From Acidobacteriaceae bacterium (GTDB lineage: Bacteria; Acidobacteriota; Terriglobia; Terriglobales; Acidobacteriaceae): DNA of 19,961 bases. Shown here piece after piece: positions 7,819 through 16,208 of this stretch; position 1 is the stretch's first letter, and each line of letters opens with the position of its first letter. The stretch lies in NCBI GenBank assembly GCA_030049955.1, contig JASIJX010000300.1, forward strand, positions 1 to 19,961, in the 5' to 3' direction. The translations under genes and the position numbers were made by a program. The notes beneath the pieces were generated by a model. It searched no databases. It was not told where the DNA came from and worked only from the letters and a program-made list of their open reading frames with translations.

Positions 7819-9339
7819 TTACTCCCTGGCCTTCTTCCGAATCTCGATATTCAGCCGCTTGATCTTCTGATTCAGTGTAGACAGCGGAATGCGGAACTGC
7901 TCGGCCGCGTCCGTCTGGTTCCAGTTGCAACGCTCCAGCTTCTCGACAATAATGCGGCGCTCGATAACCTCGAGAATGTCGAACAACGACGAGTTCGGAT
8001 TATGCTCGAGCAGCGCATCCTGAAAGCTGCGGCCGGTAATGTGGCCGGGCAACAGATCGGCGCCGATGACTGCGCCGGAAGACAGCACAACGCCGCGCTC
8101 GATCGAGTTTTCGAGCTCCCTCACGTTGCCCGGCCAGTCGTAGTCAATCAGCGCACGCAACGCATCGGCCGAAAGCCTTCGCGGCGTCATCTCGTTTTCG
8201 CTCGTGTAGAAATCGAGGAAGTGCTGCGCCAGCAGAGGAACGTCTTCGCGCCGGGCGCGCAGCGGCGGCAGATCGATGGTGATGACGTTGAGCCGGTAGA
8301 AAAGATCCTCACGGAAGCGGCCTTCGCGCACTTCCTTGCGCAAGTCGACGTTCGTGGCCGCCAGGATTCTCACGTCAACCTGAATCTCCTGCACGCCGCC
8401 CAGATGCATAAAGCGCCGATCCTGCAGCACGCGCAGAATCTTGGCCTGCGTGTCCATGCCCATGGTGGCGATTTCGTCGAGAAACAGCGTTCCGCCGTGC
8501 GCCACTTCGAAGAGGCCCTTCTTCGACGAAACCGCTGAAGTGAAAGCGCCCTTCACGTGCCCAAAGAGCGTGGATTCGAGCAGCTCCGGCGGCATCGCGC
8601 CGGTGTTGATCGGCACAAACGGCTTGTCGCGTCGTGGCGAGTTCGCGTGAATGGCTTTCGCGATAAGCTCTTTGCCCGTGCCGCTCTCGCCCTGAATCAG
8701 CACCGTCGACCGGCTGGGCGCTACCTGCGCGACCAGATCGAAAACGCGCAGCATGGTCTCGCTCTTGCCCACGATATTCGAGAAGTTGTACCGCTGCTTG
8801 AGCGTCCGCTTGAGCTGCAGGTTTTCTTCTTCGACGCGATGGCGCGCAACCGCCGAGCGGATGTCGGCCAGCAGCTTCTCGTTGTCCCACGGCTTCTGTA
8901 CGAAGTTCTCCGCGCCGGCGCGGATCGCCTCCACGACGTTCTCCACTGTGCCGTAGGCGGTGATCATGATGACCGGCAGCTCCGGATGCCGCGCTTTGAT
9001 TTCAGGAAGCATTTCCAGGCCGTTGCGGCCGGGCAGCGCCAAATCGAGCAGCACCAGGTCCCAGGCCTCGCTCTCCAGCATGCGCAGGCCTTCTTCACCC
9101 TCAGGCGCCAGCCCCACCGTGTACCCTTCGAGCGAGAGCAGCACTTCCAGCGACTCGCGGATGCCGGCCTCGTCGTCGATCACCAGAATGGACGCATTAC
9201 CCGATGCATTGCCCAATGCGTGTGTCGGCGCGTTGATGGGCGCATGCGACGACTCTGCCGTCGCAGCGCTATGGTGGGCACGCGCTATCGGGGAGCTTGC
9301 CGAGGCGGACGGGTTCAATTGGCTCTCAACTTCAGGCAT
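7819..9339 (-). CDS. Sigma-54-dependent response regulator, NtrC family
   Basis: This 506-residue activator has three domains in order. A receiver (about 50-165) carries the acidic pair in VIDDE, phospho-accepting Asp99 in LLDLALPGRNG and Lys149. An AAA+ sigma-54 interaction domain (about 188-415) carries Walker A GESGTGKE (217-224), Walker B GTLFLDEI (283-290) and DWPGNVRELENSIER (401-415). A Fis-type HTH (about 460-500) includes NQTDAAEQFRIPLSTLNQKIKRL. The L1 loop that contacts sigma-54 reads GAFTSA (264-269) rather than GAFTGA. The first 48 residues are low-complexity Ala/Ser/His and may indicate a later true start. Its ATG overlaps the kinase stop by 8 nt, so it is the kinase's partner. 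It would bind upstream sites and activate sigma-54 promoters, whose identity is unknown. Confidence 0.92.
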   Translation of the reverse strand: MPEVESQLNPSASASSPIARAHHSAATAESSHAPINAPTHALGNASGNASILVIDDEAGIRESLEVLLSLEGYTVGLAPEGEEGLRMLESEAWDLVLLDLALPGRNGLEMLPEIKARHPELPVIMITAYGTVENVVEAIRAGAENFVQKPWDNEKLLADIRSAVARHRVEEENLQLKRTLKQRYNFSNIVGKSETMLRVFDLVAQVAPSRSTVLIQGESGTGKELIAKAIHANSPRRDKPFVPINTGAMPPELLESTLFGHVKGAFTSAVSSKKGLFEVAHGGTLFLDEIATMGMDTQAKILRVLQDRRFMHLGGVQEIQVDVRILAATNVDLRKEVREGRFREDLFYRLNVITIDLPPLRARREDVPLLAQHFLDFYTSENEMTPRRLSADALRALIDYDWPGNVRELENSIERGVVLSSGAVIGADLLPGHITGRSFQDALLEHNPNSSLFDILEVIERRIIVEKLERCNWNQTDAAEQFRIPLSTLNQKIKRLNIEIRKKARE

Positions 9340-12229
9340 GAACGGAATTCCTTAACAGTGGAAACTCTAGATGGAACGTAGTACCGGAGCCGACCGCGCT
9401 TTCCACTTGAATCTTGCCGGCGTGCTCCTGAATAATGCCGTAGGTGACCGAAAGGCCGAGCCCGGTGCCGCGCTTGTCGCCGGGTTTCGGCATTGTCTTG
9501 GTGGTAAAAAACGGATCGTAGATGCGCTTCAGATGCTCGGGCGCAATGCCGCTGCCGCTGTCGGTCACTACAGCTTCCACATGCCCGTTCACCAGCGTGG
9601 CCACGCGCAGATTTCCTCCGGTCGGCATCGCTTCCTTGGCGTTCAACAGCAGATTCAGGAACACCTGCTGCAGCTTGCCAGCGTTGCCGTGGATGGGCGG
9701 CAAATCGTCCGTCAGCGCGAGGTCGACTGCGATCTTCGCCGTTTTGAACTGATGTTCGAGCAGCGAGAGCGTGTCGCGGATCACCTGATTCAAATTAGTT
9801 TCGCGGAACTCCGTTGTCGACGTCCGCGAGAAGTTAAGCAGGCCATTGGCAATCTCGGCCGCGCGGAAGCTCTGCTGCGTGATCTTGTCGAGCACCGGCC
9901 CCAGCCGTTCATCGGCTTTCAGTTGCTTCGAAAGCATCTGCGCGTACGACGAGATCACGGCCAACGGCGTATTGATCTCGTGCGCGACGCCCGCCGCCAG
10001 CAAGCCGATCGAGCTCAGTTTGTCGGCCTGCGCCAGTTGCGACTCCAGCGACACTCGCTCCGTAATGTCATCGACCAGGATGATGCGGCCGACGGTGACG
10101 AAGTCGCGCGACAGCAGCGGCGCTACCGCAATGTTCGCGGTGCGCTGCTCGCCGGCGCGCGTAGTCAGCGGGAACTTGTAGAGATGATGCACGCCCGGAT
10201 CGCTGCGCCCCTGGTCCAAAGCCTCCACAAAGTCCAGAGGGAATACGTCGCGAAGCGCCTGGCCCAGCGCCTCGGCGCGGCTCATCGCATACATCGCTTC
10301 CATCTGCGCGTTCCAGCTCTCGATGCGGTCCTCGAGATCGACAGCCAGAATGCCAACGTTGATGGATTCAACGATGTTCTCGTTGAACTCCTTGAGCCGC
10401 TCGAACTCGACGATCTTTTCTTCCAGGCGCGTGTACAGGCTCGCGTTCTGCAGCGCGATGCCGATGTAGCTGGCCAGCGACTCGAGCAGCTCGATATCCT
10501 CGCTCGACAGAAAATCGCCGCCCAGCGTCCGGCCCAGGCCAATCACCGCGATTGTCCGGATCGGCGCCTGCCTTGCGCCCAATTGCACTGGCGCCACGCG
10601 GCAGGGCAAATAGTAGTTCAGATCAAACAGCGCGGCAGCGCGCTGCTGCGCCTCCGGCAGGTGCATAGCCGCCTGCGCGTTCTCAAGGAAGATATGCGAA
10701 TGATCGTGCGCGCGATCGAAGTCGAGGAAGCCCAAATCCAGGGTGTTCTGATCGCCCTGGGCTGAACTTGCCTCGGCCGGCAATCCGTGCTGCGCCGCCA
10801 GTTGCAGCTTTCCCTCCTCCACCAGGAAGATTGCTACGCGCGCCACCAGCAGCGTGCGCGGCAACCGCTCCACAATCGAGGCGAGCAGCGCCTTCAAATC
10901 GGTCTGCGAGCTCAGCCCGCGGCCGAACTCGACCAATGCTTTCCGGTAGTCGTAGCGATGTCTGTCAAACGCGCGATCCACCCAGCTCTGAACGCGCCGC
11001 TTCAACGGGTCGAAGATGGCAGCCGTGGTCAGGATGGCGATCACCAGGCCCCACTCGCGTACCGCCGGCGACAGTGCGTTGTGCACCAGCACTGAGATCA
11101 GCGCCACAATGCCGAAGTACCCGCCCAGCAGCAGTCCCGTGGCCAGCGTGTAGGCCACGCCGCGCTTGAAGATCAGGTCGGTATCCATCAGCCGGTAGCG
11201 CACGATGGCCCAACTGAAGGTCAACGGCAGAAACACCAGCGAAAGCCCCGCTAGGTTCGTCAGCAACCACGGCGAGCGCAGGTCAAGAAGAAAGGGAATC
11301 GCGTAAAACAGCGTGAAGGGCAGCACCGCCAGCAGCGTCCCGCGCGTCACCCACTTCAACTGCTGGCGCAGCAGGGGCGAGTTCGCCCGCGCGTAGCTGC
11401 GCAGGAACAAGAGCGCCGCCAGCACGTAGTAAACGGCTACATACGCCGTGCCAAGCTGGTCAAGGCTGTGCTTCAGCAGTTCCGTTGCCTGCCAAAAGTG
11501 GATCGCCCACAACCACAGGCAGAGCAGCGCCGCACCGGGCGCGTAAACGAGCGGCACCAGCAGCCTGCGGCTCACATTCTTCAGCCGCTCCTCGGGGAAG
11601 CTCAGCGCAAAGTGCAAAAACAGCGCCGGCTGCAGGCACTCCGCCAGAACGTTGGCCCAGTAGACTATATGGTCCAGCACATCGAGCTTGCCCGTGTACT
11701 TGAGCGCGTACCAGGCGAATGAAACCAGGCAGAATAGATAGAAATGCGTGGCCCGCGGCGCGCCCCACCGCCGGAAGAGCACATAAAATCCGATGACGAG
11801 ATAAATCAGCCCGATCACGCGCAGCCCCAGGCTCAGGCTGCGGTCCACTGGAACCGGAACAACCCTGATCGGCGTTTCCAGCCGAATGCCGTCGCGCGTA
11901 ATCGAATAGAAAACCTGCCCGTACGCGCCCGTGCGGTATAACGCCCGTTCCAGGTCGGCGACGCGGGTCACGGCTTTTACCTGTCCCAGCGCTGTATCGC
12001 TCACGCCGGTCAGCAGGTCATTTGGCTGAATACCGGCGCGCTGCGCGGCGCTGTCGGGCATGACTTTATCGGCCGTCAGGCCGCCGGCCACCTCATGCCA
12101 CCAAACGCCATCATCCGGCTGCTGAAACTCGCGTTCCTGCAACACATTGAAGACCGCCAACACCAGCAGCGCCGCCGTGGCGATTGCCAGCAGCACGGCC
12201 TGCAGTCGGTTGATGAGGCTGGTCTCCAT
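9332..12229 (-). CDS. Membrane sensor histidine kinase with PDZ, multi-span, GAF and PAS domains
   Basis: This 965-residue kinase has TM1 (8-30), an extracytoplasmic PDZ-like domain (about 40-125, with AGIQPNDLL), and then a bundle of about eight more hydrophobic spans (133-408). A GAF-like domain (about 440-595), a PAS domain (about 612-725), a HisKA segment with phospho-accepting His750 (GVAHEINTP) and an ATPase domain follow. The ATPase has N-box Asn863 (LLLNAKEAM), G1 DSGSGIA (890-896) and G2 GTGLGL (921-926). All core catalytic boxes are intact. It would autophosphorylate and pass phosphate to Asp99 of the downstream regulator, whose start overlaps its stop by 8 nt. The PDZ domain suggests it senses protein C-termini or misfolded envelope proteins, but the ligand is not known. 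Confidence 0.92.
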   Translation of the reverse strand: METSLINRLQAVLLAIATAALLVLAVFNVLQEREFQQPDDGVWWHEVAGGLTADKVMPDSAAQRAGIQPNDLLTGVSDTALGQVKAVTRVADLERALYRTGAYGQVFYSITRDGIRLETPIRVVPVPVDRSLSLGLRVIGLIYLVIGFYVLFRRWGAPRATHFYLFCLVSFAWYALKYTGKLDVLDHIVYWANVLAECLQPALFLHFALSFPEERLKNVSRRLLVPLVYAPGAALLCLWLWAIHFWQATELLKHSLDQLGTAYVAVYYVLAALLFLRSYARANSPLLRQQLKWVTRGTLLAVLPFTLFYAIPFLLDLRSPWLLTNLAGLSLVFLPLTFSWAIVRYRLMDTDLIFKRGVAYTLATGLLLGGYFGIVALISVLVHNALSPAVREWGLVIAILTTAAIFDPLKRRVQSWVDRAFDRHRYDYRKALVEFGRGLSSQTDLKALLASIVERLPRTLLVARVAIFLVEEGKLQLAAQHGLPAEASSAQGDQNTLDLGFLDFDRAHDHSHIFLENAQAAMHLPEAQQRAAALFDLNYYLPCRVAPVQLGARQAPIRTIAVIGLGRTLGGDFLSSEDIELLESLASYIGIALQNASLYTRLEEKIVEFERLKEFNENIVESINVGILAVDLEDRIESWNAQMEAMYAMSRAEALGQALRDVFPLDFVEALDQGRSDPGVHHLYKFPLTTRAGEQRTANIAVAPLLSRDFVTVGRIILVDDITERVSLESQLAQADKLSSIGLLAAGVAHEINTPLAVISSYAQMLSKQLKADERLGPVLDKITQQSFRAAEIANGLLNFSRTSTTEFRETNLNQVIRDTLSLLEHQFKTAKIAVDLALTDDLPPIHGNAGKLQQVFLNLLLNAKEAMPTGGNLRVATLVNGHVEAVVTDSGSGIAPEHLKRIYDPFFTTKTMPKPGDKRGTGLGLSVTYGIIQEHAGKIQVESAVGSGTTFHLEFPLLRNSVHA

Positions 12230-12453
12230 TGCGAGGAATCCTTCTTATTTACCCGCCAGATACTGCGTTGCACGTCGGATGCCATGCAGGGAAGCGCCGT
12301 TCCGCTGAACCGCGATCGCGAATAATCGCCACAGAACAGGCGAGATATCGACTGGCCGGTCCAGGAAACGTAACCCCCGGCGCGAAACCCGCCATGCCAC
12401 GTGCCGCACAAATGGGGAGCAAACCTATGAAGAAAAGTATCTATCTACGCTTT

Positions 12454-12483
12454 ATTGTAGACCAGAAAGGGCGGTTCCGTTAA
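12454..12483 (-). promoter_or_regulatory. Possible sigma-70-type promoter for the kinase-regulator operon
   Basis: On the minus strand TTAACG (12483-12478) and TACAAT (12459-12454) are separated by 18 nt. They match the -35 and -10 consensus at 4/6 and 5/6 positions. It would give a leader of roughly 220 nt before the kinase ATG at 12229. The -35 lies within a palindrome at 12478-12493. Confidence 0.35.
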
Positions 12484-12493
12484 CCTGTTAACG
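12478..12493. promoter_or_regulatory. Perfect palindrome CGTTAACCTGTTAACG, possible operator
   Basis: Two 7-bp arms (CGTTAAC and GTTAACG) are separated by CT. The site overlaps the araD stop codon and the possible -35 of the kinase operon. It has no following T-run, so it does not look like a terminator. Operator function is inferred only from symmetry and position. Confidence 0.35.
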
Positions 12494-13207
12494 CTGCCCG
12501 TAAGTCGCCTTGGGTCCGTGTTTTCTCTGGTAATGGTGCTCTGAAACCCACGCCGGAATCCCTGCCTCCGACGCCTCCAGAACCATGCTCCGGTAGGCCA
12601 GCCGCGCAATGTACTCAAGCACATCGGCGTGCTCCACAGCTTCCATTGCCGACCGTCCCCAGGCAAACGGCGCGTGCCCCGCCACCAAAACGCCCGGCAC
12701 AGCCTGCGGGTCGAGCCCTTCGTGACGGAACCGCCGCACGATCACCGCGCCCGTGTTCCGAACATACCCACCGGCTACCTCAGCGGCCGTCAGTGGCTCG
12801 GTCACCGGCACCGGACCGTGAAAATAGTCCGCATGCGTCGTGCCCAGGCAGGGAATCGCCCGTCCGGCCTGCGCCCACGACGTCGCAAACTCCGAGTGCG
12901 TGTGCACCACGCCGCCGATTTCGGGAAACTCACGGTAGAGCAGCGTATGAGTGTCCAGGTCGCTCGACGGCCGCAGTTTTCCCTCAACGATCTTCCCGTC
13001 CAGGTCCGTCACCACCAGGTCTGCGGGCGTCATCGTCAGGTAATCCACGCCGCTCGGCTTGATGACCACCAGCGGCTGCTGCCCACTGCCGTCGATACCC
13101 GCTCGATCGATGCCGCTGACATTGCCGAACGTGTGCGGCGCCAGCCCCCGCCGTGCAATCTCCTGGTTGGCCTTCAGCACCTCTTCGCGCAGTCGCTCGA
13201 GCAGCAT
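12488..13207 (-). CDS. araD: L-ribulose-5-phosphate 4-epimerase
   Basis: The 239-residue class II aldolase-type enzyme interconverts L-ribulose 5-phosphate and D-xylulose 5-phosphate, linking arabinose or related sugars to the pentose phosphate pathway. Phosphate-binding motifs GNVSG and KPSGV, the zinc histidines His102, His104 (HTHS) and His178 (GHAPFAWG), Asp83 (SSD), Asp127 (GTTHADYF) and Tyr236 (KATYGQ) all match E. coli AraD residues, as does the C-terminal HYQRKHGPKATYGQ. These separate it from fuculose and methylthioribulose relatives. The start has GGGGAG 6 nt upstream. No araA, araB or transporter gene is nearby, so it stands alone here. It diverges from the secreted-protein gene across 159 nt. 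Confidence 0.93.
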   Translation of the reverse strand: MLLERLREEVLKANQEIARRGLAPHTFGNVSGIDRAGIDGSGQQPLVVIKPSGVDYLTMTPADLVVTDLDGKIVEGKLRPSSDLDTHTLLYREFPEIGGVVHTHSEFATSWAQAGRAIPCLGTTHADYFHGPVPVTEPLTAAEVAGGYVRNTGAVIVRRFRHEGLDPQAVPGVLVAGHAPFAWGRSAMEAVEHADVLEYIARLAYRSMVLEASEAGIPAWVSEHHYQRKHGPKATYGQR

Positions 13208-13366
13208 TCCATACTCCCCTGGATTCCAACTGGTCGCGTACTCTTCAAGAAACCGGTACCCGCACCAGTCTACCAGCGCAGAATGATTTCTATTCTGCGG
13301 TCAGGTTTCGTCTACAATCGTTCCACAATTAATTTTCATTTTCCACACGAAGTGAGGAGCGTAGCC

Positions 13367-13933
13367 ATGCGTGGTATGCCGTTTCGCGCGCTGTTGGTTT
13401 TCTGTGCCTTTGCACTGCTTTCTGCCGGAGCCTCCGCCTCAAAACGGACGGCGGCCGATTTCCCGCTGCGCGTGCATGTTTTCTCCCACAGCGGCAACTC
13501 CTTCTATCACGACCGGATGCTCGACTCCGTCCAGGGACAGGGCCGGGCAAACCTGTATGAGAACGGTCAGCCGCACGGCTTCGATTTCGCCTACGAGTGC
13601 AGCGTGCGGCTCATGGGCTCTCCGGGCGCCGAAACATATCTGGCGCGCTGGAAGAAGCCCGGCCGCGAGCTCGAAATTCTGCTGCCGGTGCTGGGCGGCA
13701 AGCCGGGAGACATGAACGCCTGCGATCTAAAAGTGACCCTCAAGCCAGACTCAGCCTATTTTCTCCACGGCGGCGTCATCGGAGAAGAGCCCGCGTCGGA
13801 CTTCAAGAAGTGGATGGATGAGCACCAGTATGACCCCGAGCACGGCAAAAACGAGCCTGTGAGACCCCAGCAGCAGCCCCCAGCAGTCCCAGCAGCCGCC
13901 CAAACGGCGCAATCGTCAAAAGCAGCGCAGTAA
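13367..13933 (+). CDS. Secreted protein of unknown function
   Basis: I do not recognise the family. The 188-residue product starts at an ATG with GAGGAG 7 nt upstream (13354-13359). A possible -10 TACAAT lies at 13313-13318, with no good -35. Residues 1-25 are a typical Sec signal peptide ending in ASA. The mature part (about 26-155) is mixed-character and probably beta-rich, with Cys78 and Cys119 available for one disulphide. The last 25 residues are a Pro/Gln/Ala/Ser tail, likely disordered. The same frame is open upstream to 12629, but that part is antisense to araD and is not coding. A strong hairpin terminator follows its stop directly. It is probably periplasmic or extracellular, and the role is unknown. 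Confidence 0.85.
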   Translation: MRGMPFRALLVFCAFALLSAGASASKRTAADFPLRVHVFSHSGNSFYHDRMLDSVQGQGRANLYENGQPHGFDFAYECSVRLMGSPGAETYLARWKKPGRELEILLPVLGGKPGDMNACDLKVTLKPDSAYFLHGGVIGEEPASDFKKWMDEHQYDPEHGKNEPVRPQQQPPAVPAAAQTAQSSKAAQ

Positions 13934-13936
13934 AAA

Positions 13937-13970
13937 AGCGCGGGCAGCCCCACTGCCCGCGCTCCGCTTT
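13937..13970. terminator. Bidirectional rho-independent terminator
   Basis: Perfect 11-bp arms AGCGCGGGCAG (13937-13947) and CTGCCCGCGCT (13953-13963) enclose the loop CCCCA. On the minus strand the hairpin is followed by TTTTTT (from 13937-13932); on the plus strand by CCGCTTTT. It lies between the convergent secreted-protein and aldo/keto reductase genes and can serve both. Confidence 0.9.
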
Positions 13971-13987
13971 TGCCACGACGATGTCCG

Positions 13988-14878
13988 CTAGCCTCGCAGC
14001 GAATACGGCCGTGGCACCACCGCATTCATTTCAGCAAACTCGCTGTCCGTCAGCCGGAACCCCGCCGCGCTCACGTTCTCCTCAAGGTGTTCCACCTGCG
14101 ACGTCCCCGGGATCGGCAGTATCACCGGCGAGCGCCTGAGCAGCCACGCCAGCGAAACAACGCCCGTAGAAACCCCGCGCGCCGCGGCGATCTTCTCCAC
14201 CACTTCATTCGCCCTGCGCATTTGCGCCATCGGCCCCCACGGCATAAAGACAATACCGTTCTTCTCGCAGTGGTCGAGCACATAATCCCACTCGCGATCA
14301 GAGAAACTGTATCGATTCTGGACACTCACAATCGGCACAATCTTCCGCGCCCGCTCGATATGTTCGAGCGTCACGTTCGACAGCCCCACATGCCGCACCT
14401 TGCCCTGCTCGCGCAGCCGTGCAATCGCTTCCATCGAGGCATCGAACGAAACCGCCGGATCAGGCACGTGCAGTTGATAAAGCTCGATCCGCTCCAGCTT
14501 GAGCCGCTTCAGAGTGCCCTCGATCGCCTCCGCAATATGTCCGGGTGCGGCATTGTGCTGCCAGATCAGCGGGCCGTGGCGCACCCAGCCGGCCTTTGAG
14601 GTAATCACCAGCCCCGCGGGATACGGCCAAAGCGCCTCGGCAATCAGCTCCTCGGAAACATCCGGCCCGTAAGAGTCCGCCGTGTCGATAAAATTCACGC
14701 CCAGCTCCACGGCCCGGCGCAGCGTGGCCAGAGCAGCCTCGCGATCTGCCGGAGGGCCCCAAATGCCCTTTCCCGTTAGCCGCATGGCCCCGAACCCCAT
14801 CCGGTTCACAACCAAATCCCCACCCAGCGCAACCGTACCCGCCTGGGCGGCCGGCAAAATTTCGGTTCCCACCGTCAT
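13988..14878 (-). CDS. Aldo/keto reductase family oxidoreductase
   Basis: This is an NADPH-dependent (alpha/beta)8-barrel oxidoreductase of about 296-300 residues. Counted from the upstream ATG at 14890, the catalytic tetrad is Asp69 and Tyr74 (DTADSYGP), Lys99 (ITSKAG) and His141 (YQLHVPD). The cofactor-binding C-terminal part includes PIPGTSQVEHLEEN. The N-terminal GFGAMRLTG is typical of the AKR branch that contains YdbC/YajO-like enzymes. Two starts are possible. The ATG at 14878 has GGAGG 4 nt upstream and is preferred; the ATG at 14890 has GAGG only 2 nt upstream. The substrate is unknown. It ends at the shared terminator and diverges from the sigma-factor operon. Confidence 0.92.
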   Translation of the reverse strand: MTVGTEILPAAQAGTVALGGDLVVNRMGFGAMRLTGKGIWGPPADREAALATLRRAVELGVNFIDTADSYGPDVSEELIAEALWPYPAGLVITSKAGWVRHGPLIWQHNAAPGHIAEAIEGTLKRLKLERIELYQLHVPDPAVSFDASMEAIARLREQGKVRHVGLSNVTLEHIERARKIVPIVSVQNRYSFSDREWDYVLDHCEKNGIVFMPWGPMAQMRRANEVVEKIAAARGVSTGVVSLAWLLRRSPVILPIPGTSQVEHLEENVSAAGFRLTDSEFAEMNAVVPRPYSLRG

Positions 14879-15067
14879 ATCCCCTCCCATTTCCTCTAAT
14901 TATGGCCGACGAGCCCGGCAGCCCCGGCTGATTGCCTTGATCCCTCCCTCGCTTGCTCCCCGCCTTTCTGTCTTTCCGGTCGTTTCATCCGTCCCAAACA
15001 AACGGGGGATACGCGGCGACTGGCGCGCAACCAGCCGCGCCGGATAGGTGTCTTCTTCAGTTGGATA

Positions 15068-15697
15068 ATGATGAGGCAGAAGGCTGTAAACTCGCGTCCT
15101 ATCAAGGCGTCTACCAAAATGATGGCAGCCGGCGCGGTAGCAAAGCCGATGGATGCCGAAGCAGCACAAGCACTTGCTGCCGAGGAGTTCGCGCGCGTGG
15201 TCGCCGAGCACCGTCCGCAGATCTTCCGGTTTTTGCTGGCTTCGACACGCGATGTCGATCTGGCCGAAACGCTCACCCAGGAATGTTTCCTGAAGGCGCA
15301 CCGGAACTGGGCTCATTTTCGCGGCGACTCGACGGCCATGACTTGGCTGATGCGCATCGCCATCAACTTGCAGAAGGACCACTGGCGTAACCGGCGCATG
15401 CAGTTCTGGCGGCAGACGCGCACCAACGCTGTGGACCTGGACGAAGCCAGCGAGTGGCTGCCGAGCGGTGAGCGCAGCGCCGAGCAGCGGTTGCTGGCCA
15501 AGGAGCAGGTGAAAACGGTCTGGAAGGCCGTCTCCGGTCTCAGCGAGCGGCAGCGCACGGTGTTTCTGCTGCGCTACGTCGAGGAGCAGGAGCTGGCCGA
15601 GATTGCCAAAGCCACCGGCCTGAGCGAGGGCACGGTCAAGGCGCACCTTTCGCGGGCGCTGGCAAAAGTCCGCGCGGAGGTGGGAGGTATGCGATGA
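15068..15697 (+). CDS. ECF-type RNA polymerase sigma factor
   Basis: The product has up to 209 residues with the two ECF sigma regions. Region 2 (about 43-108) includes LAETLTQECFLKAHRNWAHF and TWLMRIAINLQKDHWRN. Region 4 (about 146-200) includes LSERQRTVFLLRYVEEQELAEIA and the HTH ATGLSEGTVKAHLSRALAKVR. It directs RNA polymerase to a stress regulon. The start is unsure: the ATG at 15068 has no good ribosome binding site, and Met18/19 (15119/15122) or Met28 would still contain region 2. Its stop overlaps the next start (ATGA), as is usual for a sigma factor and its regulator. I found no clear ECF-type autoregulatory promoter upstream. Confidence 0.92.
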   Translation: MMRQKAVNSRPIKASTKMMAAGAVAKPMDAEAAQALAAEEFARVVAEHRPQIFRFLLASTRDVDLAETLTQECFLKAHRNWAHFRGDSTAMTWLMRIAINLQKDHWRNRRMQFWRQTRTNAVDLDEASEWLPSGERSAEQRLLAKEQVKTVWKAVSGLSERQRTVFLLRYVEEQELAEIAKATGLSEGTVKAHLSRALAKVRAEVGGMR

Positions 15698-16179
15698 ACA
15701 CGAACCCAATGAACACGAACAGCGATCAGTCGGTCAAAACGGCGAATGCCGGTCTCGAAGTGGCAAAAGCCAGTTTCGAAACCAGTCTTGAAGCCGATCT
15801 CGCCCAGGCGCTCCGCAACTTCCGCGCAAGCGTGCATGCCTGGAGCAACGCCGAGTTGAGCCGTCCTCGCGCCATCGCACTGGCCGCGCACCGGCATAGC
15901 TGGCGGTTTGCCGCTGGCTGGGCCCTCGGCTGCCTGCTCGCCGCCGGCAGTCTTTCGGCCGGGCTCTACCAGCATCACCGCAACCAGACGCTTGTTCGCA
16001 TGGCATACGAACGGCAAATCGAGCAGCAACAGTTTCATGCCAGGCAGTCCGCCGTATCCGCGCAGGCAGGCCAGGGCGACGCGAGCCTGATGGCCGCGGT
16101 CGACAGCGACGTTTCGCGCCCCGTTCCCAGCGCCATGGAGCCGCTGGCGCAGTTGATGGATGAAAGTCCCGATCAATAG
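15694..16179 (+). CDS. Single-pass membrane protein, putative anti-sigma factor
   Basis: The 161-residue protein has a polar, helix-prone N-terminal part (1-70, probably cytoplasmic), one membrane span (about 72-92) and a polar C-terminal part (93-161) rich in Gln, Ala and Ser. This topology suits an anti-sigma factor that holds the sigma factor at the membrane, and the 4-nt ATGA overlap with the sigma gene supports it. No zinc-binding HxxxCxxC motif or other known anti-sigma domain is visible, so the role is inferred from position and topology. GGAGGT lies just upstream. The first 27 nt contain a 12-nt direct repeat (ATGAACACGAAC, twice, 3 nt apart), which duplicates the start codon; an alternative start is at 15709. 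Confidence 0.75.
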   Translation: MNTNPMNTNSDQSVKTANAGLEVAKASFETSLEADLAQALRNFRASVHAWSNAELSRPRAIALAAHRHSWRFAAGWALGCLLAAGSLSAGLYQHHRNQTLVRMAYERQIEQQQFHARQSAVSAQAGQGDASLMAAVDSDVSRPVPSAMEPLAQLMDESPDQ

Positions 16180-16208
16180 TCGATCAGTAGAAGCGTGCGA
16201 TTTTGAAC

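Noticed and set aside
9371..10765. Long open frame on the plus strand (464 codons)
   Set aside because: It is antisense to the histidine kinase and rich in Arg/Gln/His; no domain is recognisable.
12629..13366. Upstream extension of the secreted-protein frame, giving 434 residues
   Set aside because: The extension is antisense to araD; the ATG at 13367 has a strong ribosome binding site and opens a signal peptide.
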